Assembly (NCBI GenBank): GCA_964388085.1
Contig: CAYLZW010000040.1
Span: 1 to 29,620 of the forward strand
DNA length: 29,620 bases
Direction: 5' to 3'
Origin: CAYLZW01 sp964388085
GTDB taxonomy: Bacteria > Myxococcota > UBA727 > CAYLZW01
Below, piece by piece: positions 23,140-29,620 of the stretch. The notes beneath the pieces were generated by a model. That model worked only from the letters and a program-made list of their open reading frames with translations. It did not search any database and had not been told where the DNA came from. Position numbers and translations under genes: made by a program. Numbering within the stretch: the first letter of the stretch is position 1; each line of letters opens with the position of its first letter.

Positions 23140-25317
23140 ATGAGCGGTGAACAGCTCCGCATCGAGAAGACGCTGACGTCGGACGGCACGCTCGTCCGCG
23201 TGTCGGGCGATATCGAGGCGTCCTTCGAGGCTCGCGAGCTCACCGACGGGCTCGGGGCCGGCGTCGTCGTGTTCGACCTCGACGGCGTCAAGCGCATCAC
23301 CTCGTTCGGCGTGCGCGAGTGGGTCGAGGCGCTCAAGGCGCTCGGCGCCAACTACTACTGCTTCACGAAGGTGCGGCCGGCCATGGTCGCGCAGCTCAAC
23401 ATGGTGTCGGGATTCGCCGGTCACGGCGCGCTCGTCAGCCTGTACCTGCCCTACGTGTGCGACGAGTGCGACACCGAGACCGAGGTGTTGACCGATCTGC
23501 GCACGCACTTCGACGTCGTCACGAGCGCGACGCCGCCGCCGGCGACGTGCCCGAGCTGCGGCGCCGAGGCCGAATTCGACGACGTGCCCGCGAGCTACTT
23601 CTTCTACGCGGCGCAGAACCGTCCGCCCCCTCTGCCCGACGGCGCCACGCGTCTCGTCGACGGAAAGGACGCGCCCGCGCCCACCAGCCTCTCGGTCCAG
23701 AAGGAGGTGGACGGCAAGCTCACCGCCGTCTGGCTGCAGGGCCCCATCAGCAAGCGCGCGCGCTTCAAGCGCATGCTCGACGGCCTCGAGGGCGTCACGC
23801 TGGTCGTGCTCGCCGGCGTCACGAACGTCGACACGGGCGGCATGGGGCGCGTCCAGGAGCTGCTGAGCCTCGAGGGCGTGGACGTCTTCCTCGCGCGCGT
23901 GCCGCTCGGCGTGCTCGAGAGCGTGCGCCCGAAGCTCTCGCTCGGGCTCGCCGGCAGGCTCGTGTCGTTTACCGCCCCCGGCGAGTGCCCGTCGTGTGGT
24001 CCGGTCTCGGTCGTCGTCGACCGCGAAGGGCTCGCGCAGCTCTCGCTGCACAAGGCGCTGCCCTGCCCACGCTGTGAGCGCCGCGTGCCGCTCGACGACA
24101 TCGTGGACACGGCGCTCGGCGTCAGCTCGCTGTTCGCGCGCCTCGTCCCGGGCGACGTCACGCGCTACCTGGCGGCGCGACCGGGCAGCTCGCTCGCGGG
24201 GATCGCCGCCGCCGACGTCCGCACGGGCTCGCAGAGCGGCGAATACTCCCGCGAGCAGAAGTACGAGGTCATCCGCAAGCTCGGCGTCGGCGGCATGGCG
24301 GAGGTCTACCTGGCGCGGCAGCGAGGTCCGCAGGGCTTCGTGAAGCGGGTCGCGCTCAAGACCGTCATCGGCACGCTCGCGCGCAACAAGCAGTTCATCG
24401 ACATGTTCCTGCAGGAGGCGCGCGTCGCGGCGGCCATCACCCACCCGAACGTCGTGCAGATCTTCGACCTCGGGCAGGACGCCGGCCGCTACTTCATCGC
24501 CATGGAGTACGTGCGCGGCTGGGACCTGCGCACCGTGCTGACGGCGGCCAAGCGCCAGGGCACGGCGATGCCCATCGAGCTCGCCTGTCGGGTCGCCGCC
24601 GACGCGGCCGCGGGGCTGCACGCCGCGCACACCTGCACCGACGAGGAGGGCCGCTCGCTCAACATCGTCCACCGCGACGTCTCGCCGCACAACGTGCTGC
24701 TGTCCGACGAGGGCGCCGTGAAGATCACCGACTTCGGCGTCTCCAAGGTGCAGGGCAGCTTGTTCGAGACGCGCACCGGGCAGATCAAGGGCAAGGTCCT
24801 CTACATGGCGCCGGAGCAGGTGGACCCGAAGCACGGGCCCATCACCGCCAGCACCGACGTGTTCGCGCTCGGGCTCTTGCTGCACGAGATGCTGGCCGGC
24901 TTCGCGATCTTCCGGCGCGACACCGAGCTCGACTCCATCGGCGCCGTCCTGAACAGTGAGATCCCACGCCTCACCGACCTGCGCGACGACCTGCCCGCGG
25001 TCATCGATGACGTCGTGCAGCGCGCGCTCCAGCGGGAGCAGAGCGCGCGCTACCCGAGCGCGCAGGCGTTCCACCTGGCGCTGCACCAGGCGTTGATGAC
25101 GCTGTCACGCCCGGCCACGCCGACGCACCTGGCGCAGTGGCTGAAGGGCCTCGCGCACATGGCGGCGGAGGCGGGCGACATGGCCAAGCCCTCGGTGACG
25201 CCGACGGGGGAGATGACGGCGAGCGAGGGGACCATCGTCGAGAAGCGCCGCGCGATGATGATGGAGGATGAGTCGGGCCCGACGGTCATCCTCGATCGCG
25301 TGCTTGACGAGGACTGA
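23140..25317 (+). CDS. Ser/Thr protein kinase with tandem STAS-like and zinc-ribbon modules
   Basis: A 725-aa soluble kinase. Residues about 1-105 look like a STAS domain (VRVSGDIEASFE, then FDLDGVKRITSFGVREWVEAL, with Thr/Ser at the phospho-acceptor place of SpoIIAA-like proteins). A zinc-ribbon pair C107/C110 and C137/C140 follows. A second STAS-like unit spans about residues 182-275 (VWLQGPISK, VVLAGVTNVDTGGMGRVQELL) and a second ribbon is C283/C286 and C309/C312. The Hanks-type kinase domain begins near 374, with G-loop LGVGGMAEVYLA, Lys407, HRD at 511-513, DFG from 531 and APEQ. The C-terminal tail has several Thr and no membrane helix. The ATG at 23140 is used because the STAS strand starts there; the frame is open further upstream. 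Full catalytic residues indicate an active enzyme; partners are unknown. Confidence 0.9.
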   Translation: MSGEQLRIEKTLTSDGTLVRVSGDIEASFEARELTDGLGAGVVVFDLDGVKRITSFGVREWVEALKALGANYYCFTKVRPAMVAQLNMVSGFAGHGALVSLYLPYVCDECDTETEVLTDLRTHFDVVTSATPPPATCPSCGAEAEFDDVPASYFFYAAQNRPPPLPDGATRLVDGKDAPAPTSLSVQKEVDGKLTAVWLQGPISKRARFKRMLDGLEGVTLVVLAGVTNVDTGGMGRVQELLSLEGVDVFLARVPLGVLESVRPKLSLGLAGRLVSFTAPGECPSCGPVSVVVDREGLAQLSLHKALPCPRCERRVPLDDIVDTALGVSSLFARLVPGDVTRYLAARPGSSLAGIAAADVRTGSQSGEYSREQKYEVIRKLGVGGMAEVYLARQRGPQGFVKRVALKTVIGTLARNKQFIDMFLQEARVAAAITHPNVVQIFDLGQDAGRYFIAMEYVRGWDLRTVLTAAKRQGTAMPIELACRVAADAAAGLHAAHTCTDEEGRSLNIVHRDVSPHNVLLSDEGAVKITDFGVSKVQGSLFETRTGQIKGKVLYMAPEQVDPKHGPITASTDVFALGLLLHEMLAGFAIFRRDTELDSIGAVLNSEIPRLTDLRDDLPAVIDDVVQRALQREQSARYPSAQAFHLALHQALMTLSRPATPTHLAQWLKGLAHMAAEAGDMAKPSVTPTGEMTASEGTIVEKRRAMMMEDESGPTVILDRVLDED

Positions 25318-25322
25318 CGGCT

Positions 25323-25391
25323 CCGGTTCCACGAACGTCGGCCTTTGTGGCCCCCAGCCTGCCGCCTCGCGGACGTCCCCCCGCGAACCGG
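25323..25391. terminator. Possible structured terminator between convergent genes
   Basis: The arms CCGGTTC (25323-25329) and GAACCGG (25385-25391) enclose smaller hairpins, including GCGG/CCGC just inside the right arm. It fills the gap between the convergent kinase and lipoprotein genes. There is no T-run, so termination is only suggested by position. Confidence 0.3.
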
Positions 25392-25414
25392 CTACGGCGA
25401 CGACGCTGCGCTGC

Positions 25415-27709
25415 TCAGTCCGCGTTCTGCAGCGCGACCTCGAGGCTGTAGCGCGAGCGGGCGCCGCTGCTGAGCGAGAACACGCGGACGTAGAAGGTGC
25501 CGTCGAGCGGCAGGAGCGCGACCGCCTCTTCGACGTTCCCGATGCCGTCCGACACCGCCAGGATGTCGCTGCCGTCGGGCGCGAGGATCATGACGTCGAG
25601 GTCACCGTCGGCGTGGATGAACGAGGCGCGCGCGCGCAGCTCCTTGCCGGCGGTGCCCTCGAAGGTGAACCAGTCCTGGTCGGAGCCGCAGATGGTCAGG
25701 CCGCTCTCGGCGGCGGGCGCGGCGCCGGCCTCGCTGAGGAGGTCGTTGGGCTCGAGCTCGTCGGGCGCGCAGGAGATCTGGTTCTCGCGGAAGAGGTCGA
25801 GCGTGTAGCTGCCCTGCGCGTTGAAGCGCGGCTCGACGACGAGCCAGACCGTCTCGTCGCCCGCCGCGGCGTAGGTGATGGTCTCGCCGCCGGCGCTGTT
25901 CGGCGAGGTGCGCACGACGCTGCCGTCCGCCTGCAAGACGCGCATCTCGAGATCGAGGTCGGCGGTCTCGAACGAGGCCACCGCCACCAGCTTCTCGAAG
26001 TCGAGCAGCGGCACCTCGAACACGTCGACGTCAGCGCTGCACAGCGTCCGCTCGGCGCCGAGCAGCGAGGTCTCGGCCGGGACGAGCACGGCGCTCTCCG
26101 TGTCGTCGTCGGGCTCGAGGGCGTCGGGCGCGCAGGCGAGCTCGGGCAGGCGCGTCAAGCTGAGCTGCCAGGCGCCGTCGGAGGGGCCGAAGGGGCGCAG
26201 GTTCACGACGACGGTGCGGTCGGAGAAGCTGCGGTAGCGCAGGCGCTCGGGCGCGTGGATGCCGGCCGAGCTCGCCAGCAGCGCCCCGGTGGCGGCGTCG
26301 AGCAGCACCAGATCGAAGTCGGTGCCGGCCTCGTTGAACGAGAGCGTGGCGTCGAGCCCTTCGCCGGCCGCGAGCTCCACGCTCAGGAAGTCCTCGTCGC
26401 CCGGACAGAGGGAGCCGACCAACGTCGCGCCGGTCGGGACCTGCGCCGCGGGGGTGGCCGTCGCCAAGCTGTTGTTTCCGGCCGATCCCTCGAAGGGGTC
26501 CGGCTGACAGGGCGTGCCGGAGAGGATCGTCAGCTCCATGTCGTAGGGGGTCGCGCCCGCGAGCGCGTTCACCCGCACGAACACGGTCTCGTCGACGGGC
26601 GCGACGTAGGAGATCGTGCCGTTGCCGAAGGGTGGGGCGCGGGCGAAGCGCAGGCTCGTCTCGCCCTCGCTGTCGAGCAGCCAGACGGTGGCGCGCGCCT
26701 GGGTCTCGGTGCTGAAGATGCGCACGATGAGGTTGTCGCCGGCCGTGAGCGCCAGCGCGAACACGTCGTCGTCGTCGTGGCAGAGCTGCAGATCGTCGAC
26801 GAGCAGCGGGACGCCGTCGTTCGTGACGTCGTCCATGTGCTCGGCGGTGACCGGCGTGTCGGCGTTCTCGAAGCGGTCGTCGATGCACTCGCCGCCGGGC
26901 TGCTCGCAGACGCCCGTGGCGCGGTTACAGATCTCGGACAGCTCGCAGTCGAAGTCGGTCTCGCAGGGCGGCGGCGGCACCTGGCACAAGGCCGTGCGCG
27001 CGTCGCAGATGAGCGGCGAATCGCAGTCGTCGTCGGTGTAGCAGAGGTCCTCGGACTGACAGTCGCCCGAGCGCAGGTTGCAGATGAGGCCGGGCCCGCA
27101 GTCGTCTTGCGTGATGCACTGCACGCAGCGACAGGACGCGTCGCAGCGGTTGCCGACGCCGCAGTCCTCCTCCTCGGAGTCCACGCTGCACTCGTTCTGG
27201 CAGGGCAGCTGGCAGCGGCCGGAGAACGTCTCGCAGACCTCGCCCGGGTCGCAGGCGAGCTCGGGGTAGTGCTCCGCGAGCGTGCAGGGCGCCTCCTCGA
27301 TGCACAAAAACGAGTTGCGGTCGCAGGCCTGGCCGATGGGGCAGTGGCTGCGGTTCGAGCACTGCCGCCCGGCGGCGATCTCGCGGCACTTGCCGAGCGA
27401 GCAGAAGAAACCCGGGTCGCAGTCGTCGCCCGTGACGCACTCTTCGGCGAAGCCGGGGCGCAGCTCGCAGACCTGCGAGGGGAACACGCAGCGCCAGGCG
27501 ACGCTCGGGCAGTCCTCGTCGGCCTCGCACTTGTCGAACTGGACGCAGCGGCCCTCGACGCAGCGCTCGTCGGACAGGCAGCCCACGCCGTCGAGGTCGC
27601 ACTCGGCGGGCGGCAGCGGCAGCGCCGTCGTCGAGCAATCGCACGCGCCGAAGAGCCCGAAGGCAAGCGAGAGGACCAGAGCCAGGCGGGACCACGACGT
27701 CATCGGCAT
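25415..27709 (-). CDS. Large Cys-rich lipoprotein with four PPC-like domains
   Basis: A 764-aa predicted lipoprotein with lipobox L-F-G-A-C (Cys23). Residues about 35-275 are a dense Cys-rich region made of short units (CLSDERCVEGRC, CEADEDCPS, CVTGDDCDPGFFC, CTDDDC-like). Then come four beta-sandwich repeats, each opening with C-x-D/P-x-F/L-E (CIDDRFENAD, CQPDPFEGSAGN, CAPDALEPDDD, CAPDELEPNDL). They carry the DxDxF/DWF element (DDDVFAL, DEDFLSV, DVDVFEV, DQDWFTF) of bacterial pre-peptidase C-terminal (PPC) domains. No peptidase domain is present, so it is likely a surface-binding or scaffold protein. ATG at 27709 or 27703 are both possible; neither has a strong ribosome site. It lies 13 bp downstream of the next lipoprotein gene on the same strand. 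Confidence 0.88.
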   Translation of the reverse strand: MPMTSWSRLALVLSLAFGLFGACDCSTTALPLPPAECDLDGVGCLSDERCVEGRCVQFDKCEADEDCPSVAWRCVFPSQVCELRPGFAEECVTGDDCDPGFFCSLGKCREIAAGRQCSNRSHCPIGQACDRNSFLCIEEAPCTLAEHYPELACDPGEVCETFSGRCQLPCQNECSVDSEEEDCGVGNRCDASCRCVQCITQDDCGPGLICNLRSGDCQSEDLCYTDDDCDSPLICDARTALCQVPPPPCETDFDCELSEICNRATGVCEQPGGECIDDRFENADTPVTAEHMDDVTNDGVPLLVDDLQLCHDDDDVFALALTAGDNLIVRIFSTETQARATVWLLDSEGETSLRFARAPPFGNGTISYVAPVDETVFVRVNALAGATPYDMELTILSGTPCQPDPFEGSAGNNSLATATPAAQVPTGATLVGSLCPGDEDFLSVELAAGEGLDATLSFNEAGTDFDLVLLDAATGALLASSAGIHAPERLRYRSFSDRTVVVNLRPFGPSDGAWQLSLTRLPELACAPDALEPDDDTESAVLVPAETSLLGAERTLCSADVDVFEVPLLDFEKLVAVASFETADLDLEMRVLQADGSVVRTSPNSAGGETITYAAAGDETVWLVVEPRFNAQGSYTLDLFRENQISCAPDELEPNDLLSEAGAAPAAESGLTICGSDQDWFTFEGTAGKELRARASFIHADGDLDVMILAPDGSDILAVSDGIGNVEEAVALLPLDGTFYVRVFSLSSGARSRYSLEVALQNAD

Positions 27710-27722
27710 TCGCTCGCTCGGC

Positions 27723-29285
27723 TCAGCCCCCGAAGGGGCGCTCGAAGGGCTCGGTCTGGTTGATCACGTTCAGCGTCGGCATGCCGCCGATGGGCTGCTG
27801 TTCCGTCGGCACGACGTCGGACCACTGGACCTCGACCGCGCGCCAGAGGATCTCGTCGTCCTCGAACGAGTGCGTGAACTCACCGACGAGCTGCCCGTAG
27901 GCATAGATGCGCAGCGTCGCGATCGTGAACGCGTCACCGTCGGTCTGCTTGTTCCAGTAGTGCGCCAGCACCTGCCAGCGCGAGCCGGGCAGCGGCGCCT
28001 CGATGTTGGTGTTCTCCGGGCCGTAGCCCTCGTCATCGTCGACGTCGAGGCGCGGGTTGGCCGGCAGGGGCTCGAACCACTCGGGCTCGCGGTTCGAGAA
28101 GTAGCAGTCGCCCTCGTGCGTGAACACGCTGCCGCCCTCGTTCAGGAGGTGCAGGTCGAGGTCGCCGCGCGCGTGGTCCCACACGAGCTGCACGTGCAGC
28201 GCGTCCGTCGGGATGACGTCGACGCGCACGCAGGCGTCGTTGCACGAGCGGATGTCGTCGCTGTCGGTGACCTCGAGGCAGACCTGGTAGGTGCCGGCGA
28301 TGTCGACGGTGAGCTCGGTCTGCGCGGCGCTCGGGGCCGTCAGCACCGCCGTCGAGCCGACGGGGCGCTGGGTCAGCGTCCAGGTGTAGCCGCCGATGTC
28401 GACGTCCTGCGTGTCGGTGTAGCTGCCGCCGCCGTAAAAGCGCAGCGTGTCGAGGGGCTCGATGTCCTCGGGGTCCTCGAGCAGCTCGGCGACGGCGACC
28501 GGGCACTCGCTGCCCGTGCCGCTGACGCAGACGCGCACCTCGGGCTGGTCGGGATCGTTCGAGCGCAGCACGAGCTCGCCCTCGTGCGTGAGCGTGTCTT
28601 GCGGCGCGAAGGTGAGCGTGACGGTGACGCTCTGCCCGGGCGCGATGGCGAACCCCGGCGGCACGCCGCCCTGGACGCTGATCGAGGTGTCGCCCTCGAC
28701 GGCGGGCTCGAACACGGCCTCGTCGATGATGAGGTCGCGCACGCCCGTGTTCGTGATCTCGACCGAGCCGAAGGCGACGTCGAACTGCCCGATGCGCGCG
28801 AACTCGATGCACTCGGGCAGCACGACGATGTCGGGCAGGCCGAGGTCCACCGCCTCGATGGTGATGGGCACCTCGACGTTCGGCTCCGGCAGCGCGCGCT
28901 CCTCGGCTTCGATGAACAGCGACGTCGAGAGCGTGGACACGAGCGCGGGGCGCACCATGACGAGCGCCTCGCCGCTGCCTCCCGCGAGCACCTCCGCGGG
29001 CCACTCGATGAGGCGGAAGGCGGGGTCGTGGTTCTCGTCCAGGAAGACGTCGTTCACGGTCAGCGCGACGTTGCTCGGGTTCGACAGCGTCACGCGAATC
29101 AGCGTGTCCTGCGCGACGCCGGCGCCGGTGATGTCGACCTCCTCGGGGGTGACGAACAACGACGGCTGTAGCCCGATGAGGCCCTCGTCACAGAATTCAC
29201 ACGCGCTCGCCATCACGACGAGGAGCAGGGTCAGCGCCAGCCGCGGCAGGCGGCGGATCGGGGACGTCCCGAGCGCGATGTACAT
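27723..29285 (-). CDS. Lipoprotein with Ig-like (ASH/choice-of-anchor) and PKD-like domains
   Basis: A 520-aa predicted lipoprotein with lipobox M-A-S-A-C (Cys29), followed by Glu. Two Ig-like segments of the ASPM-SPD2-HYDIN/choice-of-anchor type follow (TLIRVTLSNPSNVALTV; FGSVEITNTGVRDLII ... VTVTLTFAPQDTLTHEGEL, LRSNDPDQPEVRVCVSGTG). Next comes a PKD-like unit (GGYTWTLTQRPVGSTA, AGTYQVCLEVTDSDDIRSC), then a C-terminal domain opening with LHVQLVWDHARGDLDLHLL, which recalls YfaP/DUF2135. No catalytic motif is seen. The ATG at 29285 is preceded by GAGG; upstream codons in the same frame lack a signal peptide. It is first in an operon with the PPC lipoprotein, so the two may act together on the cell surface. 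Confidence 0.87.
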   Translation of the reverse strand: MYIALGTSPIRRLPRLALTLLLVVMASACEFCDEGLIGLQPSLFVTPEEVDITGAGVAQDTLIRVTLSNPSNVALTVNDVFLDENHDPAFRLIEWPAEVLAGGSGEALVMVRPALVSTLSTSLFIEAEERALPEPNVEVPITIEAVDLGLPDIVVLPECIEFARIGQFDVAFGSVEITNTGVRDLIIDEAVFEPAVEGDTSISVQGGVPPGFAIAPGQSVTVTLTFAPQDTLTHEGELVLRSNDPDQPEVRVCVSGTGSECPVAVAELLEDPEDIEPLDTLRFYGGGSYTDTQDVDIGGYTWTLTQRPVGSTAVLTAPSAAQTELTVDIAGTYQVCLEVTDSDDIRSCNDACVRVDVIPTDALHVQLVWDHARGDLDLHLLNEGGSVFTHEGDCYFSNREPEWFEPLPANPRLDVDDDEGYGPENTNIEAPLPGSRWQVLAHYWNKQTDGDAFTIATLRIYAYGQLVGEFTHSFEDDEILWRAVEVQWSDVVPTEQQPIGGMPTLNVINQTEPFERPFGG

Positions 29286-29454
29286 GCGAGCCTCACGGGC
29301 AGGAGATACGACAGCGAGTGTACCCGGCATGCCCGCGGGCACAACGCCGTCCGTACGGCTGCCAGGCGCGCGTCCGGCGCCGTTCGGTCGACTGTCAAGG
29401 ACAAGGCCTGTAACGGGGGTGCGCTCGCGCCTCGATTGTGATCTGGTCAGCCTC

Positions 29455-29620
29455 ATGGATCTCGCCCAGCTCTTGAGCCCTGCGCAACTCGAAGCGGCCA
29501 CCTGCGTCGAGGCGCCGGTCTGCATCCTCGCCGGGGCGGGCAGCGGCAAGACCCGCGTGATCACGCATCGCATCGCGTACCTCGTGAAGGAGAAGCGGGA
29601 GCGTCCGTGGACGATCCTCG
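29455..29620 (+). CDS. uvrD: UvrD/PcrA-type superfamily 1 helicase, N-terminus only
   Basis: The first 55 codons of an ATP-dependent 3'-5' DNA helicase, cut by the window end. It has the Q-motif region (LSPAQLEAA) and Walker A (LAGAGSGKTRVITHRIAYLV), as in UvrD, Rep and PcrA, with normal spacing from the N-terminus. UvrD/PcrA cannot be separated from Rep or an AddA-like helicase by this fragment alone, though the short N-terminus favours UvrD/PcrA/Rep. It is divergent from the lipoprotein operon, with 169 bp between; a small hairpin (GCCGT-CCGT-ACGGC, 29346-29359) lies in that gap. Confidence 0.9.
   Translation, partial: MDLAQLLSPAQLEAATCVEAPVCILAGAGSGKTRVITHRIAYLVKEKRERPWTIL

Noticed and set aside
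25268..27763. An 831-codon plus-strand frame over the PPC lipoprotein gene
   Set aside because: Val/Ala/Arg-rich product without domains, antisense to a convincing lipoprotein gene.

Overview
The window is high-GC DNA that most likely comes from a member of the Myxococcota (Polyangiales- or Sandaracinaceae-like). This is inference from several marks: lipoproteins with Asp/Gly-Ser-Ala linkers after the lipobox, Cys-rich 'CxxDxDC' lipoproteins, a MYXO-CTERM type C-terminus, a cytoplasmic Ser/Thr kinase with accessory domains, and strong GC3 bias that leaves long antisense frames open. No 16S gene or other taxonomic marker is present.

Layout. 1-2506: the 5' two fifths of a class II copper nitrite reductase (NirK/AniA type, predicted lipoprotein); a divergent ArsR - SRPBCC - small membrane protein operon; and a DUF2249-hemerythrin protein. 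2758-9081 (all minus): a beta-propeller lipoprotein, a RibD/DHFR-like reductase, and a 1030-aa cadherin/tandem-95 surface protein ending in a MYXO-CTERM-like tripartite tail. 9258-10600: a decayed stretch with two 5'-truncated gene remnants meeting head to head, a short Cys-rich ORF and a small Cys-rich lipoprotein. 10786-12586: an RHH regulator, a divergent tyrosine integrase and tRNA-Pro(CGG), which looks like a minimal or eroded tRNA-associated element. 12615-17357: a lipoprotein, a second ArsR-SRPBCC operon, a left-handed beta-helix protein, TlyA and a membrane protein. 17513-25317 (all plus): a TlpA-like thioredoxin, a pair of overlapping amidohydrolases, a patatin, a lone receiver domain and a STAS-Zn-STAS-Zn-Ser/Thr kinase. 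25415-29285 (minus): two large lipoproteins in an apparent operon. 29455-end: the start of a UvrD/PcrA helicase.

The strongest observations are: (i) a kinase whose N-terminus is two STAS-like modules, each followed by a CxxC...CxxC zinc-ribbon pair; (ii) two separate ArsR-SRPBCC operons sharing the operator RTAAG-N6-CTTAY (three sites) set inside or against the promoter; (iii) repeated signs of leaderless transcripts; (iv) an amidohydrolase pair in which the second member has lost the HxH metal motif; (v) a NirK lipoprotein near a di-iron protein, suggesting nitrite/NO chemistry. No gap without a gene exceeds 300 bases. The longest (2507-2757, 251 bp; 22419-22649, 231 bp) hold only a ribosome binding site and a possible -10 element that I can see.
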